Shown: in pieces, positions 10,601 to 17,815 of the stretch
How the letters are laid out: each line of letters opens with the position of its first letter
Numbering within the stretch: position 1 is the first letter of the stretch
Source: Paraburkholderia sp. HP33-1
Lineage (GTDB): Bacteria; Pseudomonadota; Gammaproteobacteria; Burkholderiales; Burkholderiaceae
Direction: 5' to 3'
DNA: 64,000 nt
NCBI RefSeq assembly: GCF_021390595.1
Contig: NZ_JAJEJR010000002.1
Location: forward strand, 1,984,001 to 2,048,000
Program-made: the position numbers and the translations under genes
The notes under the pieces: model-generated
Databases searched by the model: none
What the model saw: only the letters and a program-made list of their open reading frames with translations
Told to the model about the DNA's origin: nothing

Positions 10601-10877
10601 TGAGCGTGACATTGCCGGTCGACGAACTCGACGAGTTCATGTAGATCATGTTGTCCGCGCCGTTGACCTGCTGCTCGATCGGCGCGGCGACGTTGTTCGC
10701 GACCACCTCGGCGCTGGCGCCCGGATAGGTGGCGGACACCGTGATCTGCGGCGGTGTGATGTCGGGGTATTGCGCGACCGGCAGCGCGAACATCGCAATG
10801 GCGCCGCCGAGCGTGATGACGATCGAGATGACTGACGCGAAAATCGGCCGGTCGATGCAATAGCGCGAGATATTCAT
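7659..10877 (-). CDS. RND multidrug efflux permease, HAE-1 (AcrB/MexB) family
   Basis: The 1072-aa inner-membrane pump has the standard architecture of 12 helices with two large periplasmic loops. The N-terminus MNISRYCIDRPIFASVISI and the Asp pair in GMVLAIGIVVDDAIVVIENV (proton relay, equivalent to AcrB D407/D408) are intact. Other family signatures are GATAIAVFFIPMFYYLLE near the C-terminus and FLPPEDQGYLLGAVIMPD in the porter domain. It should export hydrophobic or amphiphilic compounds by proton antiport together with the adaptor and channel genes on either side. The C-terminal tail (GGTKPTPGVEPGGPPAMPGPG) is an unusual Gly/Pro-rich extension. Spacing is 12 bp to the adaptor gene and 1 bp to the channel gene. 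Confidence 0.95.
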   Translation of the reverse strand: MNISRYCIDRPIFASVISIVITLGGAIAMFALPVAQYPDITPPQITVSATYPGASAEVVANNVAAPIEQQVNGADNMIYMNSSSSSTGNVTLNVYFQIGTNPELAQVDVQNRVNLALPQLPQSVQAQGVQVQKKSQAFMMVIAVYSPTDRYDATYIANFTNIYVLDAIKRIPGANQSSIFGTPDYAMRIWLKPDRMAQLGVTAADVQRVVANQNQQFAVGSIGQSPTGSAVQQSFAVTTTGRLAEPSQFDNIIVRAASGGAAIVRLKDIGRAELGQKDYSIRSRFQGKPATVLAVYQQPGANALDVAKQVRATLAELKKSFPEGMTYEIAMDTTEFTRASISDVIHTFFEALVLVVIVVFVFLQSLRATLIPIIAVPVSIVGTCMFMLLLGFSINMLTLFGMVLAIGIVVDDAIVVIENVERNMTVHKLSPKEAAKQAMDEVAGPVVAIVLVLCAVFVPVAFLGGITGQMYKQFAITIAISVVLSGIVALTLSPALAALLLTSSHHEKKGFFRWFDNQFARMTSGYTRTVKLIIKRFIMGLVFFVAMIVLAVLMVRSIPSAFLPPEDQGYLLGAVIMPDAASLDRTGRVSQIITDYFMKQEAVGSITTIDGFSLLDSQNKNNAGTFFVGLKSFDERYTRANIRTQNARAVLLDAYRYFANVQEGIVLPVNPPSIPGLGTTGGTEVWIQSKGDASIAQLAGVADQFVQKARARKELTRVTTTFNAASRQLLVDVDRDKSETLGVPVEDVYSAMQTMFGSLYVSQFNRSSRLWQVILQAEPSYRLKPTDLDQIFVRSTNGTMVPIKSVATYRYVTGPDLVTRFNNFPAIKITANAAPGFSSGQVISTLEELAAQMPDGYDIAWSGEAFEERQSGGTSGLVFVFGLVMVFLILAAQYEKWSLPVGVLMAVPFALFGALLAILLRGLSNDVYFQIGLTMLVALAAKNAILIFEFAVLNRETGASVFDATMTAAEERLRPIVMTSLAFILGCVPLAIATGASANSRHSIGTGVIGGMLGATAIAVFFIPMFYYLLESMSSRSKGGTKPTPGVEPGGPPAMPGPGASTGAPSAPREGE

Positions 10878-10889
10878 GGGACTGTCCCG

Positions 10890-12113
10890 TCACTCGGCGG
10901 CAGGCGCCGCCGCAGCCGCCGAGCCGCTCCCGACGACGGACGGCACCGTTTTGACGATCTTCAGCGACGAATCCGCGGTGACGCGCAGCGCGCCATCGAC
11001 GACGATCCGCTCGCCCGCCTTGAGTCCATCCGACACGAACCAGTTTTCGCCCTGCCACTCCCCGACTTCGACGACCCGCTGATGCGCCTTCGAGTCGTTA
11101 CCGACGACCCACACGAAGTGGCTCTTCGCCCCCTGCAATACCGCGCGCTGCGGCACCAGCGTCGCGTGGGGCCGGATCGCGCCGGAAACGCGGGCCCGCA
11201 CGAACTGGCCGGGGCGCAAGGTGCCCTTCGGATTGGCGAAGGTCGCGCGCACGAGGAAGGTCCCCGTTTCCGTGTTGAACGCCGGGTTCGCGAAGTCGAT
11301 CTCGCCTTGCTCGGCATAGGGTGTGCCGTCGGCGAGAATCAGATGCACGGAGAAATCGTTGTGCGGGGGAAATCGCAACAGTCCCGCCGCGATGTCGTCC
11401 CGGTACTTCAGCATCTCATTCTCGGAGATGCTGAAGTTCACCCACATCGGGTCGAGCTGATACACGTAGGTCAGCAGGCCGTTCGCGGTTGCCGTCACAT
11501 AGCTGCCATCCTGCTGCCGCGCGAAGCTCGACAGGCCGTTCAGCGGCGACTTGATCGTCGTGTAGCCGAGGTTCAGGAGCGCGGTGTCGACTTCGCCCTG
11601 CGCGGCGATCACCGCGGCGGCACTTTGCTTCTCGTTGCCGACCGCGTCATCGAGATCCTTCTTGCTCAGCGCGTTCTGCGCCGCCAACGGCTCCACGCGC
11701 GCGAGATTGGCCTTGGCGACTTCGAGACGCGCCTGCTGCTGGGCCAGTTGCCCTTTCGCCGTCTGCAGCGCGGCCTCGAACGGCTTGCGGTCCATCTGGA
11801 ACATCGTTTGTCCGGTCTTGACCAGCGTGCCTTCGGTGTACAGGCGCTTGTCGAGGAAGCCGTCCACCCGCGTGCGGATCTCGACTTCACGCGAACTCTG
11901 CGTCTGCGCGGTGAATTCGAAGTCGACCGGCGTGTCCTGCTGCGCGACCGTCATCACGGTCACTTCGGGCGCGGCGGCGACCGGCGGCGCGGCAGCCTTC
12001 TTGCACGACGCGAGCAGTGTGAGCAGCGCCAGCGCCGCGACGACGACGGGCAGCGTGAGAGCGCCGCGAGAATCCGGCCGCGGCGAAACACAGGACACGG
12101 GGACGGCTTTCAT
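10890..12113 (-). CDS. RND efflux periplasmic adaptor lipoprotein (MFP, AcrA/MexA family)
   Basis: The 407-aa product has a signal peptide ending in a lipobox LLASC. It is followed by the biotinyl-lipoyl half motifs (FEFTAQTQSSREVEIRTRVD and YTTIKSPLNGLSS) flanking an alpha-helical hairpin, then beta-barrel (FSISENEMLKYRDDIAAG) and membrane-proximal domains (TLRPGQFVRARVSG). This is the standard adaptor that bridges pump and outer-membrane channel. The ATG has GGAG 7 nt upstream. It begins 16 bp after the small periplasmic protein at 12130-12522, so that protein probably shares the transcript. Confidence 0.94.
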   Translation of the reverse strand: MKAVPVSCVSPRPDSRGALTLPVVVAALALLTLLASCKKAAAPPVAAAPEVTVMTVAQQDTPVDFEFTAQTQSSREVEIRTRVDGFLDKRLYTEGTLVKTGQTMFQMDRKPFEAALQTAKGQLAQQQARLEVAKANLARVEPLAAQNALSKKDLDDAVGNEKQSAAAVIAAQGEVDTALLNLGYTTIKSPLNGLSSFARQQDGSYVTATANGLLTYVYQLDPMWVNFSISENEMLKYRDDIAAGLLRFPPHNDFSVHLILADGTPYAEQGEIDFANPAFNTETGTFLVRATFANPKGTLRPGQFVRARVSGAIRPHATLVPQRAVLQGAKSHFVWVVGNDSKAHQRVVEVGEWQGENWFVSDGLKAGERIVVDGALRVTADSSLKIVKTVPSVVGSGSAAAAAPAAE

Positions 12114-12129
12114 CGCGCACTCCGCCAGA

Positions 12130-12522
12130 TCACAAGGGCGTGCAATTGCCGAACAGCACGAAGGCGTCGTCTCTGTTCGCGATCGTCAACGTCATCTCAC
12201 CGTCCACCGCATCGACGATCAGCGTCCAGCCAAAGCCCATCTCCGTGCCGAGGATGAGGACCTGATTAGGATCCTTGTTGACTGAGACCATCGGCGTCGT
12301 GTGCGCGGGACCAATGACGACGCGTTTGTCGAAGTCGAGAGTCAGGAATCGCGGCGCACCGACATCTGCGGGCAACGAGCGCGTGCAGGCGATGCCCGGA
12401 TCGCAGGCGTGCGCATCAATGGTCGCGCAGATCAGCCGCTTGCTGCCGTCGAAGTCCGCCGCGCCGACCTGCAACGCTACGGTGCTGAGAAGAATCGCGA
12501 GACACAGCGGGCTTGATTTCAT
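12130..12522 (-). CDS. Small secreted hypothetical protein, first gene of the efflux-Pqi operon
   Basis: The 130-aa product has a signal peptide (MKSSPLCLAILLSTVALQVGAA) and a mature domain of about 108 residues with cysteines at CATIDAHACDPGIAC and a final FGNCTPL, suggesting disulfides in the periplasm. I do not recognise the family. I chose the ATG at 12520-12522, preceded by GGGGGAG at 8 nt; a GTG directly before it is less likely. It is 16 bp upstream of the RND adaptor gene and 183 bp downstream of the response-regulator gene. The gap ahead holds a GACC-TT-GGTC inverted repeat. A ligand-binding or chaperone role for the pump would be a guess. Confidence 0.75.
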   Translation of the reverse strand: MKSSPLCLAILLSTVALQVGAADFDGSKRLICATIDAHACDPGIACTRSLPADVGAPRFLTLDFDKRVVIGPAHTTPMVSVNKDPNQVLILGTEMGFGWTLIVDAVDGEMTLTIANRDDAFVLFGNCTPL

Positions 12523-12666
12523 CACGTGCGCTCCCCCTTCTTTCCTTGAACGCCGCAGCCCTGCGCGCAGCGAATGGCGCGCGCAAAGGCAGGCATCTGC
12601 CGCGAACGGTTCGGTTCGACGCCTTGGCTCAGTTCAGTTTGGTGGCCCGCAGAAACGGCGACAATC

Positions 12667-12678
12667 GGACCTTGGTCT
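12667..12678. promoter_or_regulatory. Inverted-repeat site 1 (GACC-TT-GGTC) ahead of the efflux-Pqi operon
   Basis: GGACCTTGGTCT occurs about 146 bp upstream of the small secreted protein that opens the operon. Three related sites lie at 13175, 16918 and 17816, also in intergenic gaps. Read on the minus strand the flank continues CGATTGTCG, similar to the other copies. It is inferred to be a regulator-binding site, perhaps for the FixJ-type regulator nearby. Confidence 0.5.
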
Positions 12679-12705
12679 CATATCATCCGGCGAGAATGCG
12701 CGCCT

Positions 12706-13092
12706 TCAGGGTGTCGGCGGACCGCCGATGGCCATCTCGACCGCCTTGAACAGGATCGCGCTGGTGAACGGCTTGCGCAGATACGCGGCCGCGCCCGCCG
12801 CAAGCGCGGTCTGGCGTACGGAGATATCGTCGTAGGCGGTGATCACGATGACGGGTACACCCATTTGCGCGAGCTGACGCTGGACTTCCAGGCCGTTGCT
12901 GCCCGGCATCTGCACATCCAGAATCACGCAGGCAGGCCGATACGACGGAATAGCCGCAAGCGCATTCAAGAACTCGTCGCCGCTGTAAAACGTCTCCGCC
13001 CTGATCCCTTCGGAGTGCAGCAAACGCTTGATGGCTCGGCACACCGAGTCGTCATCGTCGACCACCGCAACAAATTGGTTTGGGTTGACCAT
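12706..13092 (-). CDS. Receiver-only response regulator (FixJ-type receiver domain)
   Basis: The 128-aa product is a single CheY-like receiver: acidic patch VVDDDDS at 10-16, phospho-acceptor Asp59 in CVILDVQMPG, Thr85 in VIVITAYDD and Lys107 in YLRKPF. There is no output domain, so it may act as a phosphate sink or shuttle, or bind partners directly. Its closest look-alike here is the receiver of the neighbouring FixJ-type regulator. It lies 162 bp downstream of that gene, with an inverted repeat (13175) in the gap, so it may have its own promoter. Full-length, not a truncated FixJ: the stop follows directly after helix 5. Confidence 0.9.
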   Translation of the reverse strand: MVNPNQFVAVVDDDDSVCRAIKRLLHSEGIRAETFYSGDEFLNALAAIPSYRPACVILDVQMPGSNGLEVQRQLAQMGVPVIVITAYDDISVRQTALAAGAAAYLRKPFTSAILFKAVEMAIGGPPTP

Positions 13093-13174
13093 ATGACGCC
13101 GCGAGCGCGCAGCCGCTCCGGAAAGTAGACCACTGATGTCTTAGCGTAATGGTCGAAAGCCAAACGAGATATAA

Positions 13175-13184
13175 GACTTTGGTC
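13175..13184. promoter_or_regulatory. Inverted-repeat site 2 (GACTTTGGTC) ahead of the receiver-only regulator
   Basis: This copy reads GACCAAAGTC on the minus strand, followed by TTATATCTCG, and lies 83 bp upstream of the receiver gene start, in the gap behind the FixJ-type gene. On the plus strand it is followed by CACTAGCGG; site 3 has TTACAGCTAGCGG at the same place, so the flank is partly shared too. Confidence 0.45.
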
Positions 13185-13254
13185 CACTAGCGGTATCGCC
13201 CAGCGCCGACCAGAGTCGCGAGGCAACGCGGGAATGCGCACCCGATTCGGGCGA

Positions 13255-13878
13255 TTATTCTTCGTCGGCGGTACAAACGCCGGCCTTCTGCACCAGTCGA
13301 ACGAGTTCAACGATCGATCGGGCTTTCATCTTCTCCATCACGCGGGCCCGATGAATCTTGATGGTCTTTTCGGCCGCGCCCAGATCGCTCGCAACCTGTT
13401 TGTTCAGGCGGCCGGTGACGACGAGTTCCATGACTTCGCGCTCGCGGCGTGTCAGATGCCGCATCCGCTCTTCGATTTCCTCGCGTTCGTGGCGCCGCCT
13501 GCTTTCGACGCACGCGCGCGCGAGCGCGCGATCCACCGCGGCGAGCAACAGTGAGTCGCGCACCGGCTTGGGCAGGAAGTCCACCGCTCCGCCCTTCATC
13601 GCGTCGACGCTCGAACTGATGTCGCCATGTCCGGTCAGAAATACGATCGGCAGAAGCTGATCGAGCTTGCGCTGCACTTCGAGTCCCGTCATGCCCGGCA
13701 TCTGCAGATCGAGAACGAGGCAGGCCGGCATGCTCGTCAGATCGGCCCGGTCGAGAAAAGCTTCGGGACTGTCGAAGCATTCAACCTGATAGCCCGAGGC
13801 GCGCAGCAATCGGGCGAGCGCGCTGCGCACACTGTCCTCGTCGTCGACGATAAATACGCGTGTGGTGGTTTGGTTCAT
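13255..13878 (-). CDS. FixJ/NarL-family response regulator
   Basis: The 207-aa product has an N-terminal receiver (VDDEDS at 11-16, phospho-acceptor Asp57 in CLVLDLQMPG, Thr82, Lys104 in FLPKPV) and a C-terminal LuxR-type helix-turn-helix (LTRREREVMELVVTGRLNKQ and onward, about 143-187, with TIKIHRARVMEKM as the recognition part). This is the FixJ/TodT layout. It is 5 bp downstream of the PAS kinase gene and is almost certainly its partner. In relatives this type controls responses to oxygen or redox state or to aromatics. It is the best local candidate to bind the inverted repeats at 12667, 13175, 16918 and 17816. Confidence 0.94.
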   Translation of the reverse strand: MNQTTTRVFIVDDEDSVRSALARLLRASGYQVECFDSPEAFLDRADLTSMPACLVLDLQMPGMTGLEVQRKLDQLLPIVFLTGHGDISSSVDAMKGGAVDFLPKPVRDSLLLAAVDRALARACVESRRRHEREEIEERMRHLTRREREVMELVVTGRLNKQVASDLGAAEKTIKIHRARVMEKMKARSIVELVRLVQKAGVCTADEE

Positions 13879-13883
13879 GATGT

Positions 13884-15335
13884 TCAGGGCGCCCGTCCCT
13901 GTCGGATATCAGTCGCCACGGGCAGCGCGACGTGAAAGGACGCCCCTTTGCCCTCGTTGTTTTCCGCCCACAACTGGCCGCGGTGCGCGGTGACGATCGT
14001 ACGGCTGATGGAAAGACCCAGGCCGAGCCCCTGCGGCTTGGTAGTGAAAAACGGCCGGAAAATCCGCTCCATGCTTTCGACGGCGAGGCCCTGCCCGCGA
14101 TCCTTGACCGTTATCCGTACCAGTCCGCCCGGCTGCTCGCGCACCATTGTTTCGACGACACAGTCCGCTGCAGGGCAATCCTTGACCGCGTCGAAAGCGT
14201 TGAGCAGCAGGTTCAGGATCACTTGCTGAAGCTGCACCTTGTCGCCGCAAATCAGCGTCAGACTGTCGGGGATGTCGAAGCTCGTACGCACGCCACGCGT
14301 CAACGCATCGCTGTGCACGAGCATCTCGACGTCGCGCACGACGTTGCCGATGTCCAGCAACTGCAATTCGACATCGCCTTTGCGTACCAAGGCGCGGATT
14401 TTCTGCAGCACGTCGTTGGCGCGGCAATCGTCGGCGACGATATCTTCGAGCGCTTCGCGCAGCTCCACTACGTTGGTCGTCTCCGCATCCATGAATTTGC
14501 GCGCGGCCTGTGCGTTGAACAGGATCGCGGTAAGCGGCTGCTTCAGCTCGTGCGCGAGCGATCCGGCCAGTTCGCCCAATGAAGAAACCCGGGAGAGATG
14601 CACGAGTTCTTTGGTATTGCCATCGACTTCGCCGCAGGCACTGCAATCCGATATCGCGGCGATCCGCAATTCCTGATTGCGCACGCGGCATCGCGTGGTT
14701 TCGGCCTGCGCGTGAAAGCCGCCGCCGTCGCGCCGCCGCGCCATCAATGTCTGCGTAGTCGAAACGCCGGGGATTTGTATTTTCGTGCCATGATCGCCGA
14801 GCTCTGGACGATCGCCGTTGAAACCATCGGTCGGAAACAGCCTGGAGACCGGCGCGCCGATCAGCTCTTCCCTCGTATAGCCGAACAGTTGCGCAGCGCG
14901 CGCGTTCACGAAGATGATCTGGTCCCGCTGATCGACCGTGACGATCGGGACCGGCAACATTTCGAGCGTCTCCCGCAGCGGGGTTCTCGTGTTGAGCGTG
15001 CGTCGCGCAATGCGATCGTAGTCGCCTCGCAGCCACGCCGTGCACGCGACCACATAACGCTCCCATGTCGGCCGTGATTGCGGCGGCTCATGGGTATCGC
15101 GGATCCTCTGTCGGCTCGACGTGCCAGGTATGCCGCGAAGGCGCTGAAAACGGTGACGCCTGGGTGAAGACTGTCTGGAAGGGTCGTGCCCGGATAGTGG
15201 AGGACCGTCGGTGCATGCGGTGTCGGCTTGTGAAGTGTGGTGCCGGACCGCATCGCGCGGTTGCGCGTACAGCGTCGTGAAAATTTCCGCTACCCCAATC
15301 GCCAGGTGTCTGCCGTGCATGATCAGATTTATCAT
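13884..15335 (-). CDS. Soluble PAS-domain sensor histidine kinase (FixL-like)
   Basis: The 483-aa product has no transmembrane helix. Residues 1-110 are of no family I know; a PAS domain spans about 122-235 (VPIVTVDQRDQIIFVNARAA, LFGYTREELIGAPVSRLFP), then a HisKA domain with His262 in SLAHELKQPLTAILFNAQAA and an HATPase domain (LLLNAFDAV, VKDRGQGLAVESME, GLGLGLSISR). The FixL heme-binding motif with a proximal His is not evident after SRLFP, so I would not claim oxygen binding through heme. The ATG at 15335 has GGAGG 5 nt upstream. It heads a minus-strand run with the FixJ-type gene 5 bp behind it. The sensed signal is unknown. Confidence 0.9.
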   Translation of the reverse strand: MINLIMHGRHLAIGVAEIFTTLYAQPRDAVRHHTSQADTACTDGPPLSGHDPSRQSSPRRHRFQRLRGIPGTSSRQRIRDTHEPPQSRPTWERYVVACTAWLRGDYDRIARRTLNTRTPLRETLEMLPVPIVTVDQRDQIIFVNARAAQLFGYTREELIGAPVSRLFPTDGFNGDRPELGDHGTKIQIPGVSTTQTLMARRRDGGGFHAQAETTRCRVRNQELRIAAISDCSACGEVDGNTKELVHLSRVSSLGELAGSLAHELKQPLTAILFNAQAARKFMDAETTNVVELREALEDIVADDCRANDVLQKIRALVRKGDVELQLLDIGNVVRDVEMLVHSDALTRGVRTSFDIPDSLTLICGDKVQLQQVILNLLLNAFDAVKDCPAADCVVETMVREQPGGLVRITVKDRGQGLAVESMERIFRPFFTTKPQGLGLGLSISRTIVTAHRGQLWAENNEGKGASFHVALPVATDIRQGRAP

Positions 15336-16069
15336 TGGCACCTCCAAGTCCAGTGCGAACGGATTCTGTACAACTGCGACGTCTTTATCTTTGGGCTTCG
15401 AACCACATAATTGACTTCACAATCAGTACTTCGCACGTCTGGTGGCTGGAACTCAGTATAGGCTATCTGTAATCAATTACCGGCGGGCAAGCGTGATTCG
15501 TGCCGTTTACTCGGGAAAATACTCAATAGACTTATGCATTGTCCGCCATTGCTCGCCAATTGACGACAGTATTTGGTAGGCGGTTAATTATTTCATCGCG
15601 AGTGGCATCCGTGTCGGCGCATTCGCGCGAAAAAAACGTTAGCAAACGTACTATGTCACACCATGGTAGCGCTTTCAAATGAATACGCACGGCCTTAAAT
15701 ATTTCGCGAATCACAAAAACAGCAAATATGACAACGCTAATTCGCGGATCGCATTAATTCATCGGTGAACAGATTCATTTATCCGCAGCCGACGTATTTT
15801 AACGCCTGTTATTTCAGTGCGAATCATTATCATTCTTCGGCAACAAAAAAGATTTATGCCAGACGCATCGCTCAACGCAGTACAACGGCGAGAGCGCCCG
15901 CATGGGGCTCGCAGCGTTTCGCGGGGACAGTCGATGGGAACGACGATGGGGATCGCCGTAGGTGGGGACATGCGAAGCGTGTCGCGCGGCTTCGCTGTAA
16001 CGAAGCCGCGATATCACGCGATGGAACAGTCGCGCTCAATACGGATACCGATGCAAGCTGTAAAGAGCG
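15336..16069. other. Long AT-rich intergenic region without a convincing gene
   Basis: About 0.7 kb between the kinase and the SYLF lipoprotein. Base composition from about 15400 to 15850 is clearly AT-richer than the neighbours. Open frames are short and lack ribosome-binding sites; a 60-codon minus-strand frame at 15532-15714 is the only one with protein-like composition, and it begins with GTG. A Fur-box-like sequence sits at 15821-15835. I see no RNA gene. Confidence 0.6.
15821..15835. promoter_or_regulatory. Fur-box-like sequence without an obvious target gene
   Basis: GAATCATTATCATTC (reverse complement GAATGATAATGATTC) is close to the core of the GATAATGATAATCATTATC Fur consensus. No iron-uptake gene lies within reach on either strand; the nearest genes are the PAS kinase and the SYLF lipoprotein. 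It could serve an untranslated RNA or be a relic. Confidence 0.35.
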
Positions 16070-16086
16070 ACGACGCACCGCGTCGT
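16070..16086 (-). terminator. Possible terminator after the SYLF lipoprotein gene
   Basis: ACGACGC-ACC-GCGTCGT is a perfect 7-bp stem with a 3-nt loop, about 55 bp beyond the stop of the minus-strand lipoprotein gene. On that strand it is followed by CGCTCTTTAC, a weak T-run, so termination is plausible but not strong. Confidence 0.4.
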
Positions 16087-16139
16087 GCCGCCAGGTGACA
16101 GCACAATGACGACTCAATGCCGCTCTTTGCCGCGCCCTG

Positions 16140-16727
16140 CTACAGGTTCATCCGCGTGACCTTGGTGCCGGCCAGCGACACGTCGGCCATCAGGCCCGCA
16201 TTGGTCAAGACCATCGCAATGACCTCGGAGGTTGCCGACGTGGTATCGATCGTGCCGGTAGCCCCGACTTTCACGACCGAAACCGAGACATCGCCGCCCA
16301 CCGACCAGCCCGCAGAATTGCGGAATTTCTCGAGCGAATTCTGCGTCATGAACAGGAAGATCACGGCGGTCGACTGCGCGCCTGCCTGCAATCCGAACGA
16401 AGCCGCGGCGGTACTGTAATAGCCGACCGTCTTTCCACCGACGCGCAACGCACCTTCACCGTATTCAGCACCGACGAGGAACGCCGCCTTCTTCACCGAA
16501 GGAAACACCAGCACGCCTTGCGCCTTCGATACGAGTTCGTGCGAGCCTTGCACCGTACTGAACAGTTTCGACATCGTACCGTCCACGGCCGCGTCGATCT
16601 CCTGCCGTTTGGCGGCATCGGTAGCGGGACTCTCGCCGCTGCCTCCCGTCGTCGTGCAACCCGCCAAAGCCAGACTCGCGGCCATGGTTGAAAGCGCGAG
16701 CGTGTGCACAAAGTTCCGTCTGTTCAC
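16140..16727 (-). CDS. SYLF/YSC84-domain lipoprotein (BPSL1445 type)
   Basis: The 195-aa product has a Tat- or Sec-like signal (MNRRNFVHTLALSTMAASLA) and lipobox LAGC, then a SYLF (YSC84) domain: LVSKAQGVLVFPSVKKAAFL, GGKTVGYYSTAAASFGLQAG and ending AGLMADVSLAGTKVTRMNL. SYLF domains bind lipids or membranes in eukaryotes; the bacterial lipoproteins are of unknown function and are common in Burkholderia. It is monocistronic, with a 269-bp upstream gap that carries one of the GACY-TT-RGTC inverted repeats (16918), so it may belong to the stress regulon of the neighbouring kinase. Confidence 0.9.
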   Translation of the reverse strand: MNRRNFVHTLALSTMAASLALAGCTTTGGSGESPATDAAKRQEIDAAVDGTMSKLFSTVQGSHELVSKAQGVLVFPSVKKAAFLVGAEYGEGALRVGGKTVGYYSTAAASFGLQAGAQSTAVIFLFMTQNSLEKFRNSAGWSVGGDVSVSVVKVGATGTIDTTSATSEVIAMVLTNAGLMADVSLAGTKVTRMNL

Positions 16728-16917
16728 TATCGACCTCCGTTCCGGTTACGGTGCGATTCGCCAGTCCTGATGTCTGGAAGCCCCGATCTTTTTTCTCTAC
16801 CGTGAAGCGCCATGGCCGCACGTCGCGAGCCCTGGAAGCATCGGCTCAAAGACCACTGGAGCGACGACTGCAACGCTTGCAGTTACATGATGTCACGCTG
16901 CAGAAGTTGCGGAATCG

Positions 16918-16927
16918 GACTTTAGTC
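16918..16927. promoter_or_regulatory. Inverted-repeat site 3 (GACTTTAGTC) ahead of the SYLF lipoprotein
   Basis: On the minus strand it reads GACTAAAGTC followed by CGATTCCG, closely matching site 1 (GACCAAGGTC followed by CGATTGTCG). It lies 191 bp upstream of the lipoprotein ATG in an otherwise featureless 269-bp gap. Confidence 0.45.
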
Positions 16928-16996
16928 TTACAGCTAGCGGGACGTCGATGCACGAAAAGCGATGTCAGCGACGCGGCCTGGCCTCATCGGCATTGA

Positions 16997-17677
16997 TCAT
17001 CCGCCGAGCGCGATAATCGCGATCGTAAGCAGGATGCCGAGCGCCGCCATCGCAAGGCCGGCTTGCCAGCCGCTGAATCCCGCGTAGTGACCCAGCGCCA
17101 TGCCGCTGCCGAATAGCATCGCAACGGTCAATACACGGGAGACGATCAACGCCGTCGCGACGTTCGCGATCAGCAGGAACGGCAGCGCAACCGGAAATGT
17201 CGCGACGACCACGAGCAGAAAGATGCCCACCGCGCCGATGAAGTCGTCGAGCGCAAACACGGCGCGCTGCGGCACATCGGGCCGCGCGGTAACACGCCTG
17301 CGGATGGACTCGAGCTCGGTATCGCCGATCAGTGGTTTGAGCCAGCCCGCCATCGCATCGCGAAGCGTCTGAACGCCCGCGGCCGCATCCGGCTCGCTGC
17401 GCACGGCATGCGCAAGCGTCACACGCCTGCCGCGGGCCACCAGCGTACGCACGAGGTACATGACCGCGTCTGCGAGACCCCATGCAAGATTGCAGCCAAG
17501 CGCGGTGAAGAACATCTTGTGACCCGCGTCCAGACCCGCGCCCACCGCGGATACGGTGCCGACGAACGTGAGCGCCATGAAGAGGCCGAAACACAGCTCG
17601 CACACGCGATCGACGACATCGAGAACCCGCTCCCTGTCGCCGACGCTTTTCTGCTCCGTCAGATCGGTGGCACCCAT
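16997..17677 (-). CDS. VIT-like (CCC1-related) integral membrane protein
   Basis: The 226-aa product begins MGATDLTEQKSVGDRERVLD and has two hydrophobic blocks. The first is VCELCFGLFMALTFVGTVSA and CNLAWGLADAVMYLV; the second, after a polar loop of about 70 residues, is IFLLVVVATFPVALPFLLIA, VLTVAMLFGSGMALG and MAALGILLTIAIIALGG. The segment GLFMALTFVGTVSA...GCNLAWGLADAVMYL resembles VIT/CCC1-family proteins, which transport iron or manganese, but the match is partial. I chose ATG 17677 (GGGAGG 5 nt upstream) over a longer frame. It is divergent from ppk2, with an inverted repeat between them. Confidence 0.75.
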   Translation of the reverse strand: MGATDLTEQKSVGDRERVLDVVDRVCELCFGLFMALTFVGTVSAVGAGLDAGHKMFFTALGCNLAWGLADAVMYLVRTLVARGRRVTLAHAVRSEPDAAAGVQTLRDAMAGWLKPLIGDTELESIRRRVTARPDVPQRAVFALDDFIGAVGIFLLVVVATFPVALPFLLIANVATALIVSRVLTVAMLFGSGMALGHYAGFSGWQAGLAMAALGILLTIAIIALGG

Positions 17678-17815
17678 GAGGCCTCCCGCGGCGATAGCGT
17701 TGATCGAACCCGCGCGCTTCGCCGGCATACCGATGGGGCACGGCGACGCCAGTCGGATCGGGCACGCGCGAGCAGACGCCCACAGCCTACAGCGCGCCGT
17801 GCGCCGACGATATTG

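Noticed and set aside
13884..15335. True heme-based oxygen sensor FixL
   Set aside because: The PAS domain does not show the proximal-His motif expected after the SRLFP segment; only the general layout is FixL-like.
15532..15714. Minus-strand 60-codon frame in the AT-rich gap
   Set aside because: Composition is protein-like but it starts with GTG without a ribosome site and I know no relative; kept out of the gene list.
15765..16109. Plus-strand frame of 114 codons in the AT-rich gap
   Set aside because: No ribosome site, composition of a random frame, overlaps the Fur-box-like sequence and the hairpin at 16070.
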